DNA of 64,000 bases, from contig JAGWZK010000001.1 of the NCBI GenBank assembly GCA_018968885.1, positions 124,001 to 188,000 of the forward strand. Direction: 5' to 3'. The position numbers and the translations under genes are program-made. Of this stretch, positions 1 through 7,582 are shown piece by piece; position 1 is the stretch's first letter, and every line of letters starts with the position of its first letter. This stretch comes from Planctomycetota bacterium (lineage in GTDB: Bacteria > Planctomycetota > Phycisphaerae > Phycisphaerales > UBA1924). The notes beneath the pieces were generated by a model that saw only the letters and a program-made list of their open reading frames with translations, had not been told where the DNA came from and did no database searches.

Positions 1-256
1 CCACCAGCAGAACGGCGATCCCCGGCGCCAGCGAGACTTTGATGATTTCATCCTTCAGTGATACCGGCGCTAACACGATCCCAGCCGCGGCAGCCCCGCG
101 ACTGGTCCATTTCTCCCAATTCCGCGCGTCGCGCACGAAGGTGAGTTGATCAGGCCGCGCCCGTTCGACACTCTCCACACCGCGCGCAGTGGCCGCGCGA
201 GAGCCCAGCACTTCTGCGTTCAGCGTCGTCGCCAGGGCATCGGCAGAAAGGATCAT
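1..256 (-). CDS. lpxD: LpxD N-terminal fragment (UDP-3-O-acylglucosamine N-acyltransferase), cut by window edge
   Basis: Translating the minus strand from the ATG at 256 gives about 85 residues beginning MILSADALATTLNAEVLG and continuing off the window. The pattern of a Gly-Val-x-Ser-Val-x-x-Ala block, then QLTFVRD and an Ala-rich stretch, matches the N-terminal uridine-binding domain of LpxD. LpxD adds the N-linked acyl chain in lipid A synthesis. The start lies 25 nt after the ompH stop, and the order bamA-ompH-lpxD is the usual Gram-negative outer-membrane cluster. The left-handed beta-helix part is not in the window, so the call rests on the N-domain and on context. Confidence 0.7.
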   Translation of the reverse strand, partial: MILSADALATTLNAEVLGSRAATARGVESVERARPDQLTFVRDARNWEKWTSRGAAAAGIVLAPVSLKDEIIKVSLAPGIAVLLV

Positions 257-281
257 CCTGCGGCTCCACTATGTGTCTGGC

Positions 282-917
282 TCACTTCTTCTTGCCGGCG
301 TTGTAATCGTTGTTCACCTGCGTCAGCACGCGCTGCGTGAGGTCCACAGTTGGGGTGGCAAACAGCAGACGCCGCGCGTTGATCGCCCGGCCCACATCCT
401 CATCCGTTCCCGGATTCGGCAGTTCCAAAGCGCGGTCGTCCGCGATCACGATGTCGATGCTCTCGCGCTTGGCGATCGCCTCGATTCCTTCCAGCACCTT
501 GGCGTGCATATCGCGCAGCACATCGCCCGCATCCAGGCGCGTCAACTGCTTGTAGGCGTTGGCCTGAGCATCCAGCGTCTGGGCCCGCACCATCAACTCA
601 GCTCGCTTATTGATGATGTCACTGTTTCCCGCAGGGGCCATCTGTGCAGACTTCTCCAGATCCTCGCCCTGCTTCTTGATCTCATCGCGGATCTTGGTCA
701 GTTCCGCCACCCGCGCATCGGCCTTCTTCTGATTGGCATCGTTGCGGGCCTTGAGTTCATCCAGCCCGTTGATCGCCTTCTGCATATCCACCACGGCCAC
801 CGAGGTGGGTACCGCGGCAAATCTGGCAGCATTGGAATACGCCGCCGAAACCGCGATCCCGGCCAATGCCGCGACCGACGCGACCAACACCACCGAACGA
901 GTAGAAACAGTCTTCAT
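282..917 (-). CDS. OmpH/Skp-family periplasmic chaperone
   Basis: 211 residues with an N-terminal signal segment (about residues 8-27, Val/Ala rich, ending near AYSNAA). A VAVVDMQKAING strand follows, as at the start of the OmpH/Skp fold. Residues about 50-150 are highly charged and helical, as expected for the coiled-coil tentacles of Skp. The family holds unfolded outer-membrane proteins in the periplasm for delivery to BamA, which is encoded just upstream on the same strand. A GGGAGAAAG ribosome-binding site lies shortly before the ATG. The C-terminus is basic (KKK). It is longer than E. coli Skp (about 160 residues). Confidence 0.85.
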   Translation of the reverse strand: MKTVSTRSVVLVASVAALAGIAVSAAYSNAARFAAVPTSVAVVDMQKAINGLDELKARNDANQKKADARVAELTKIRDEIKKQGEDLEKSAQMAPAGNSDIINKRAELMVRAQTLDAQANAYKQLTRLDAGDVLRDMHAKVLEGIEAIAKRESIDIVIADDRALELPNPGTDEDVGRAINARRLLFATPTVDLTQRVLTQVNNDYNAGKKK

Positions 918-1067
918 GTGTCACTTTCTCCCGGAAGCTTGAACAACCAAACTCTTTCGATCGCCGCGATTCCGGCGCTTCCCCTCTCGCAACTCCGATT
1001 GTCTTCCCTCAGGATACGACGCCCAAACCACCCGCCGCGTTCCCACCAGAACCGCAGGTCCGCCAGA

Positions 1068-3680
1068 CTAGAACGGCACATCCACGCTGAAGTTGAAGAG
1101 CCGCTTCTCATCTCCGGGCCCCTTCTTCAGCGGAATACCAAAGTCAAACGCCAGCGGGGCCGGCGTCAGCTGGCGGATATAGATGCGGAAGCCAAATCCC
1201 GCCGACACGCGATAGTCAGAAATACCGATCTTGTTGGTCACCGTACCCGAATCCACAAACACCACACCGTCCAGCAACCGCTCATAGATCGGGAACTGCA
1301 ACTGCGGTGAGAAGAAGACCATCCACGTGCCGCCCACCGGACCGCCCCGCTCGCCGTTATCGTTGCGAATGCCCTTAGGGCTCACGCTGCGAAACTTGAA
1401 TCCGCGGAACGATTGCCCACCCAGGAAAATTCGCTCATACACCGGCACCGAATCTTCCCCGCCCGTCAGGTAATTCGCCCTCGTCGTCAAACTCACCACC
1501 GTGCGGCGGCCCAGATAATCCTCCGCCACCGGGAAGAAGATCTTGTGCTCGGCTCGCACCGCCGTAAACGTGAAATCTCCACCCGCCGCGCCAACCTGCT
1601 CAATACCCAGGTTCACCGTGCTGCCCTCGGTCGGGCGATAGATGTCGTCAAGCGTCTGCCGCGTCGCGTTCAGACCCAGGCCGGTGATGAACTTCTGATC
1701 CTTCACCTTGAAGACATCCCTCGGTGCCTCCGGCTCAAGGTCGTTGAGCTTCACCCCTTCGATGCGCAGCGGCGCTGTCACATTCCAACGCTTGCCGAAG
1801 CGCCGCCCCACGGCGAACTTGGCTCCGTAGCGCTGCTCGTTGTACTCGTCATAGTCAGATGTGTTCAGGTACAGCGACGCCGATGCCGAGTAATCCGAAT
1901 CAAAGACCGACGGCTCCAGCAGCGAAACGCCGTAGTTCTGATAGCGCGTACCAGGGCTCAGCAGAATGCTGAAGGTCTGCCCTGAGCCGCGAAATGCTCG
2001 CCCCGTCCAGAATTCACTCCACGAATCCGGCGTGTCATACAGGTCAAAGTTCCGCTGCGTGATGCCGAAGCGTCCGAAAAGCCCCGCATCGCTCGACACC
2101 GCCGCACCGAATTCAAACGAACCCGTATTCGTTTCCTCAACCTCCACCAGCACATCGCGCACATCCGGTTCATCCTCACGCGGCGGTTGCGGCGTGATCT
2201 TCACCTTGGCCGGTGCGAAAATATTCAGTTCCTCAATCCGCTGCTTGCTGTCCTTGATCGCCGAGGCATCCAATGGCCGTTCCGGCTTCACCTGCACGTG
2301 CCGCCGAATCACGCTGCCACGAGTGAGGTCATTCCCTTGAATCTCAACCAGCCCCGTACGAAATGCACGCCCTTCGCGAATCTGCAGGAGCAAGTCCACC
2401 TGCGTGGTGTCCGGCACGCGCAGCTCACGCTTCTCCACTTTCACATCGGTGTAACCAAGCGCGCCATATGCCGCCTCCACCGCCTCGATGCTCTTGTTCA
2501 GTTCCAGATCGCTGTAGATGTCCCCCGGCTTGATCGTCGTCAGCGCCATCAACTGCTGCTCGGTAAACCGCCCCGGCCCGTCACTCGCCTCGCCCGTCCC
2601 CGGATCAATCTTGAGTGACCGCAGCGTGTACACCCCACCCTCTTCCACCACAAACGTCACGATCGCCTCTTTGCCATCCGGGCTCGGCGTCACGCGGCTC
2701 GCCACCCGCACTTCCAGATATCCCCGATCCTTATAAAATCGCGTCAGCGTCGCGACGTCATCCTCCAGCATCTGGTCATCCAGCTTGCCGCGATTCAAGA
2801 GCCACGCCTCGGTCGTCTGAATCTCGTTCTTGAGTAATCCCGGCGCAAAGTCCTTGGCCCCGTCAAAGGCGATCCTCGTCACCTTCAACTGCTGACCCTC
2901 GCTGATCACAAACACCACCGTCCCCGTCTCATCCAATTGCTGCTCATCCACCGACACCTTCGCGAGGTAATACCCCTTCTCGCGATACATCTCCTCAATT
3001 CTTCGGCAGCCCCGATCCAGAGCAAACCGATCCACCGGCGATCCAATCAGCACCTCCACGCGATCGCGAATGTCTTCATCCGAGATCACCGTGTTGCCCG
3101 CCGGCTGCACATCCGCCACCACCGCCTGGGGCGTCAGGGTAAAAATCAGATTCACCGATCCATCCGACAGCAATTCCACGCTGTTCTCAATCCCCTTGAA
3201 CCGTCCCAGCCGGTTCAGGCGCGTCATGTCCTCACTCACCACCCGTTGCGAATAAGGCCCACCCTCCGCCGTGCGGATCTGATTCATCGCCAACTGCGAA
3301 ACCGCCCCCGTCAAGGGCTTGAACGTGGGTGCCGCTGGCGGCTGTGGAGGTGCATCCTCTTTCTTGGCTGGCTGCACCAGCTCGGGGTCCGTCGTCGTCG
3401 GCTCCGGCTTCTTGGGCTTGGCCGCGATCACCGGCTGCCGCAGGATGATCGCCCGCACCGGCCGCCCCTCATAAATCGCCAATTCGGGAATCGGTGCCGC
3501 TGGCAAGGCCTCTTCCGGTCTCTCATTCGGCCCTTTGGCCGCCGCCGGTTGCTCATTCGGCTGGCTCTCACCCGGCCTAGGTACCGCCGCCCCCGCCTGC
3601 CACCCCAGTGCAGGCGTACCTGCCGCGGCAAGGAACCCAGCCGCCAAAAACAACCATGCCGCGGGTCTGCGCGCAGTCAT
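1068..3680 (-). CDS. bamA: BamA outer-membrane protein assembly factor
   Basis: 870 residues from the ATG at 3680. The open frame extends to 3767, but the 3680 start gives a proper signal peptide (MTARRPAAWLFLAAGFLAAA) and has GGAGG directly before it. A Pro/Glu/Lys-rich linker (about residues 35-110) precedes several POTRA domains (about 110-480) with repeated strand motifs such as GYYLAKVSV and GYLEVRV. The C-terminal third is a beta-barrel with alternating aromatic residues, and the chain ends in phenylalanine (DVPF), the outer-membrane insertion signal. BamA inserts beta-barrel proteins into the outer membrane. Downstream are ompH and lpxD. Confidence 0.92.
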   Translation of the reverse strand: MTARRPAAWLFLAAGFLAAAGTPALGWQAGAAVPRPGESQPNEQPAAAKGPNERPEEALPAAPIPELAIYEGRPVRAIILRQPVIAAKPKKPEPTTTDPELVQPAKKEDAPPQPPAAPTFKPLTGAVSQLAMNQIRTAEGGPYSQRVVSEDMTRLNRLGRFKGIENSVELLSDGSVNLIFTLTPQAVVADVQPAGNTVISDEDIRDRVEVLIGSPVDRFALDRGCRRIEEMYREKGYYLAKVSVDEQQLDETGTVVFVISEGQQLKVTRIAFDGAKDFAPGLLKNEIQTTEAWLLNRGKLDDQMLEDDVATLTRFYKDRGYLEVRVASRVTPSPDGKEAIVTFVVEEGGVYTLRSLKIDPGTGEASDGPGRFTEQQLMALTTIKPGDIYSDLELNKSIEAVEAAYGALGYTDVKVEKRELRVPDTTQVDLLLQIREGRAFRTGLVEIQGNDLTRGSVIRRHVQVKPERPLDASAIKDSKQRIEELNIFAPAKVKITPQPPREDEPDVRDVLVEVEETNTGSFEFGAAVSSDAGLFGRFGITQRNFDLYDTPDSWSEFWTGRAFRGSGQTFSILLSPGTRYQNYGVSLLEPSVFDSDYSASASLYLNTSDYDEYNEQRYGAKFAVGRRFGKRWNVTAPLRIEGVKLNDLEPEAPRDVFKVKDQKFITGLGLNATRQTLDDIYRPTEGSTVNLGIEQVGAAGGDFTFTAVRAEHKIFFPVAEDYLGRRTVVSLTTRANYLTGGEDSVPVYERIFLGGQSFRGFKFRSVSPKGIRNDNGERGGPVGGTWMVFFSPQLQFPIYERLLDGVVFVDSGTVTNKIGISDYRVSAGFGFRIYIRQLTPAPLAFDFGIPLKKGPGDEKRLFNFSVDVPF

Positions 3681-3899
3681 CCCTCCAACAGAACTCACAG
3701 CGTTCGTGGCATCCGAATGTGCCGGAATGGGGTGCGAAGTTTTCTGTGAGGTTGGTCTTGGGCTCAAAGTGCTATCCCGGAAAGGGTGCCGGAAGGGTTG
3801 TGAGAACGCGGACGATACCCCCCTTTCGGCCCTAACACAACTTGGGACAGCTCGGGGGGTCGGGTCTAGTCAGGGCACTCCGTACCTCATTCGGTTTCC
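3681..3899. other. Intergenic region between uvrB and bamA
   Basis: 219 bp upstream of bamA and downstream of uvrB, both on the minus strand. No open frame has gene-like codon use and no convincing hairpin terminator is visible. It must carry the bamA promoter unless bamA is read from uvrB, but I could not assign -35/-10 boxes. Confidence 0.4.
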
Positions 3900-6161
3900 C
3901 TAGTCAGGCCTTTTTGGCTTCCTCACCGTCCGCTTGCCCGACCGCGTCCCCGGCATCCCCGGCGCCCCCTTGGGTTTCTCCCCCTCCCGCCCCTTGCTCC
4001 GTGCCCCTTCCGACCTCTTCACCTTCGCCTCCGGCACCCCCACTCTCGCGGCATCATCCCGCATCCGCTTCAACTTCGTCACCTGATCCCTCAGCCCCGC
4101 CGCCTTCTCAAACTCAAGCGCCTCCGCCGCCTCCAGCATCTCCTTCTCCAGCATCGTGATCAACTCCGACACTTCAAACGTCTCTTCTTTCTCATCCACC
4201 GCCTGCCGCGCTGTCTTGCGGGCCCGCAGTTCCAGTTCCATTCCCCGCCGGATCGATTTCTGCACCGTCGTCGGTGTGATGCCGTGCTCGGCGTTAAAGG
4301 CGATCTGCTTTGCCCTGCGACGCTCCGTCTCCTCAATCGCCGCCTGCATGCTCGGCGTCATCGTGTCGGCGTACATGATCACCGTCGAATCCGCATTTCT
4401 CGCCGCACGCCCCATCTGCTGAATGAGTGACGTCGCCGATCGCAAAAATCCTTCCTTGTCCGCATCCAGAATGCACACCAGCGCCACTTCCGGCAGGTCC
4501 AACCCTTCCCGCAAAAGATTCACACCCACCAACACGTCATAGTCGCCCGCCCGCAGATCAGTCAGAATCGCGATCCGGTCCAACGTCTCGATCTCCGAGT
4601 GCAGATACCGCACCTTCAAGCCCCGCTTATCTAGGTACGTCGCCAGATCCTCGCACAAGCGTTTGGTCAGTGCTGTCACCAGCACGCGCTGGTTCTTAGC
4701 CGCCCGCGCCGTCGCCTGCTGCACCAGATCCTCAACCTGCCCTTTTGCCGGTCGCACCTCAATCTTCGGATCAATCAGCCCCGTCGGGCGAATCACCTGC
4801 TCCGCCACATCCCCGCCCACCTTCTCCAGTTCATACGGCCCCGGTGTCGCCGAAACAAACAAGATCTGCGGCACAATGCTCTCAAATTCCTCAAACTTCA
4901 GCGGCCTGTTATCCATCGCCGCCGGCAAACGAAACCCATGCTCCACCAGAATCGTCTTGCGATTCCGATCGCCGTGATACATCGCACGAATCTGCGGCAA
5001 GGTCACGTGTGATTCATCAATAATCAACAACCAATCGCGGTAATTGGGCCTCTCCGGTCCGCGCTCCGGGCTCTCCAGCCCCGCCGTCCGCATCGGCTTG
5101 ATCCCATCCTTGAATCGCGCCGGATCAGTCAATGGCGGTAGATCCGGCTTGTCCTTGGGTGGAGCAAAATCGAAATAATCCATCAGTGTGTACGGACGCT
5201 CCCCCGGCAAGCGACCGTCAAAATACCGCGAGTAGTTCTCCACTCCATTGCAATACCCAACCTCGTCGATCATCTCCAGGTCGTAGCGCGTCCGCGCAAT
5301 CAGCCGCTGCGCCTCCAGCAGCTTGCCCTGATGACGCAGTTCCAACACCCGCGCATCCAGATCCTGCCGAATCTTCTGCGTGATCGATTTCAGCTCCGTC
5401 TCTGGCATGACATAGTGAACAGCGGGGAAAAGAAAGAACTGCTTCTCTTGCGCCAGCAACTCTCCCGAGAGAGGATTAATCAATTCAATCCGCTCGATGT
5501 CATCGCCAAAGAGTTCCACCCGTACCGCAAATCGCTCATACGCCGGATAAATCTCGATGGCATCGCCGCGCACGCGATAGGTCGATCGCTTGAAATCCAC
5601 TTCCGCTCGGTTGTACTGCATCGCATTCAATGCCAGCAGAAACTCGCGCCGATCCAATCGCGACCCCTTGGTCAGTGTCAGCACGCGATTGCCATACGCC
5701 TCTGGCGATCCCAGACCAAAGATGCACGAAACGCTCGCAACCACAATCGTGTCACGCCGTGACAAAATCGAACTGGTCGCCGCGAGGCGCAGAAGATCCA
5801 GATCATCGTTCCGGCTCGAATCCTTTTCGATATAGATATCCCGCTGCGGGATATACGCCTCCGGCTGGTAGTAGTCGTAATAGCTGACGAAGTAGTTCAC
5901 GCTGTTGTGCGGAAAAAACTCCTTCAATTCCTCATACAGCTGCGCTGCCAGCGTCTTGTTATGGCTGATGATCAGCGTTGGCTTTCCCAGCCGCTGAATC
6001 ACGTTTGCCATCGTGAAGGTCTTGCCCGTACCCGTTGCTCCAAGCAAGCACGCATGCGCAGCGCCAGCCGATAGATCCGTCGTTAATTTGTCAATCGCCC
6101 GCGGCTGGTCACCCATCGGTGAAAACGGACTGACGACTTGGAAGGGGCGAGGGGTGGGCAT
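3900..6161 (-). CDS. uvrB: UvrB, excinuclease ABC subunit B
   Basis: 753 residues from the ATG at 6161. The frame opens at 6203, but homologous sequence starts with PFQVVSPFSPMGDQP. Walker A GATGTGKT is at residues 41-48, the beta-hairpin YYDYYQPEAYIP at about 94-105, then IDESHVTLPQ (Walker B), DNRPLKFEEF and the helicase motif QMGRAARN. A UVR domain (EKEMLEAAEALEFEKAAGLRD) is near residue 690, followed by a basic tail of about 60 residues rich in Lys, Arg, Gly and Pro. UvrB verifies DNA lesions and loads UvrC in nucleotide excision repair. An insertion of about 40 residues (about 332-376) precedes the Walker B segment and is absent from E. coli UvrB. uvrA is elsewhere in the window. Confidence 0.96.
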   Translation of the reverse strand: MPTPRPFQVVSPFSPMGDQPRAIDKLTTDLSAGAAHACLLGATGTGKTFTMANVIQRLGKPTLIISHNKTLAAQLYEELKEFFPHNSVNYFVSYYDYYQPEAYIPQRDIYIEKDSSRNDDLDLLRLAATSSILSRRDTIVVASVSCIFGLGSPEAYGNRVLTLTKGSRLDRREFLLALNAMQYNRAEVDFKRSTYRVRGDAIEIYPAYERFAVRVELFGDDIERIELINPLSGELLAQEKQFFLFPAVHYVMPETELKSITQKIRQDLDARVLELRHQGKLLEAQRLIARTRYDLEMIDEVGYCNGVENYSRYFDGRLPGERPYTLMDYFDFAPPKDKPDLPPLTDPARFKDGIKPMRTAGLESPERGPERPNYRDWLLIIDESHVTLPQIRAMYHGDRNRKTILVEHGFRLPAAMDNRPLKFEEFESIVPQILFVSATPGPYELEKVGGDVAEQVIRPTGLIDPKIEVRPAKGQVEDLVQQATARAAKNQRVLVTALTKRLCEDLATYLDKRGLKVRYLHSEIETLDRIAILTDLRAGDYDVLVGVNLLREGLDLPEVALVCILDADKEGFLRSATSLIQQMGRAARNADSTVIMYADTMTPSMQAAIEETERRRAKQIAFNAEHGITPTTVQKSIRRGMELELRARKTARQAVDEKEETFEVSELITMLEKEMLEAAEALEFEKAAGLRDQVTKLKRMRDDAARVGVPEAKVKRSEGARSKGREGEKPKGAPGMPGTRSGKRTVRKPKRPD

Positions 6162-6294
6162 CGGAAAATCACAAATGAGCAAATAAATCCGCGAGTCACT
6201 CAATCATTGAAATGGGATATCACAACAACTACCTCAAAACATGTCATGGGTATCCACACGTTGCACGCTCCCTCACTCTGCCAATTCGTCTGTC

Positions 6295-6345
6295 CCCTAG
6301 TGCCAAGTGCCTCTGCCTTTCTGATGCCTGGTGCCTGATCCATGA
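6295..6345. repeat. Dispersed GATGCC/AGTGCC repeat copy
   Basis: The intergenic stretch between uvrB and the SDR gene has CCTAGTGCCAAGTGCC and CTGATGCCTGGTGCCTGAT. These are close relatives of the 14-bp unit GATGCCTAGTGCCT that forms a tandem array at 18725-18836. Related copies lie near 25390 and 53380. Confidence 0.6.
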
Positions 6346-6358
6346 TGCGTTCCCTCTC

Positions 6359-7135
6359 TCATGGATAATCCTGCCTTGTCGGCCGGATCAACACATCCGC
6401 CACATGCACGCCCTTGGGCTGACTGGCGATAAACGTCGCCACCCGTCCAATGTCATCCGGAGTCAGTGGCGGCCCGATCCGCGCAAACGTCTCCTCTACC
6501 CACTTCTCCGCATACCCCGCCACACCTTGAAACTCCGACACCACAAACCCCGGTTCGATCAGCGACACGCGAATGCCCTTGGGCCCCAGTTCCCGCCGCG
6601 CCCCCTCGGTCAATCCATGCACCGCAAACTTGGTGCTTCCATACATGCTCGAAAACGGCGACACGTGCCGCCCCACCGTCGATCCCAGCACGATGATGTC
6701 CCGCGATCGCGTCAACACCGCCGGCCCCGTCAACGCCGCGCTCTCTGCCATCATCTTCGTCCCCGCCATGCGAATCAGGTGCGCTGCCCCCAAAAGATTC
6801 GTCCGCACCATCTCTTCCCACTGCCCAGTGTCCGAAGTCATCACGGATCCATTCAACCCTCGCCCCGCATTCACCACCACCAGGTCCGCACTCCGTCCAA
6901 ACCGCTTCTCCGCCATCTCCAGAATGGCGCTGATCACGCCCACATCTGCGCAATCCCCAGCCACGCACGCCACTTTGTCCGATCCCAACTCCTTGGCGAT
7001 GGCCTCCAGCTTCTCACCCCGCCGACCGTTGATCACCACCCTCGCTCCCGCGGCAACATACTGCTTCGCGATCGCATATCCGATCCCCGCCGAAGCACCC
7101 GTGATCACGCCGATTCTGTCTGACAGAGTTTGCAT
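6359..7135 (-). CDS. SDR-family short-chain dehydrogenase/reductase
   Basis: 258 residues from the ATG at 7135. The frame opens upstream at 7213, but the Rossmann start MQTLSDRIGVITGASAGIG argues for the inner ATG. The TGxxxGIG nucleotide-binding motif is at about residues 13-19, NAG in VVNAGRG near 93, the catalytic Ser in IIVLGSTVG, and YxxxK as YGSTK. The N-R-R pattern after beta-2 (VVINGRR) suggests NADP(H) preference. The substrate cannot be told from sequence. The closest general class is the classical YdfG-like SDRs. A weak TACGGT box lies 6 nt before the ATG, so the mRNA may have little or no leader. Confidence 0.85.
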   Translation of the reverse strand: MQTLSDRIGVITGASAGIGYAIAKQYVAAGARVVINGRRGEKLEAIAKELGSDKVACVAGDCADVGVISAILEMAEKRFGRSADLVVVNAGRGLNGSVMTSDTGQWEEMVRTNLLGAAHLIRMAGTKMMAESAALTGPAVLTRSRDIIVLGSTVGRHVSPFSSMYGSTKFAVHGLTEGARRELGPKGIRVSLIEPGFVVSEFQGVAGYAEKWVEETFARIGPPLTPDDIGRVATFIASQPKGVHVADVLIRPTRQDYP

Positions 7136-7254
7136 ACCCACACCGTAGAAAGCCCAACACACTGACCTCGGAACGCAGTCTCCACATGCCGCTTCCCACC
7201 CCTTCTTTGCCACTTGGCCCCAGCCAAATCTCCCCCTAGAATCGCCCCACCTTT

Positions 7255-7329
7255 GCCGAGGTAGCTCAGCTGGTTTAGAGCGCTGGATTCATAACCCGGA
7301 GGTCGGCGGTTCGAGTCCGCCCCTCGGCA
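7255..7329 (+). tRNA. tRNA with CAU anticodon (elongator Met, or Ile2 if lysidine-modified)
   Basis: A 75-nt cloverleaf: acceptor GCCGAGG (7255-7261) pairs with CCTCGGC (7322-7328), with discriminator A. The D-arm holds TAGCTCAGCTGG, the anticodon loop is TTCATAA, and the T-arm loop is TTCGAGT. The first pair is G-C, so it is not an initiator tRNA, which has an unpaired 1-72. The last anticodon-stem pair is A-C, a mild defect. CCA is not encoded. Confidence 0.93.
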
Positions 7330-7567
7330 TTTCCCACTCTCAACATTCCAACCTGCACCGGGCCTTCGCCGGTGAGCGATCTCATTCCGCTGCAGTCGGT
7401 GGGCTCCGAACCAACACGTTTTCTGCTGTCATGCCACCGATTTCCCACGATCCAGCCCATAACGCCCGATAAAAGCAGCCTCCAGACTGCCAATGGCCTC
7501 ATTCGACAATCTCGAATCAAAACCATAAAAAATCCAAACCAGTACCCTACAGATACCATATGCCTGG

Positions 7568-7573
7568 TACACT
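7568..7573 (+). promoter_or_regulatory. TACACT -10 box before the GH95 gene
   Basis: CTGGTACACT, an extended -10 (TGG then TACACT), ends 9 nt before the ATG at 7583. That spacing puts the transcription start at or very near the start codon. No ribosome-binding site fits between. The same box recurs before other genes in this window. No good -35 is visible. Confidence 0.45.
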
Positions 7574-7582
7574 GGAGCCGCT

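Noticed and set aside
189..1310. 373-residue plus-strand ORF across ompH and bamA
   Set aside because: Antisense to two clearly coding genes; Arg/His-rich composition typical of shadow frames in GC-rich DNA.
3535..3903. Small ORFs opposite the start of bamA
   Set aside because: Antisense shadows of the Pro-rich bamA leader; no ribosome site or domain.
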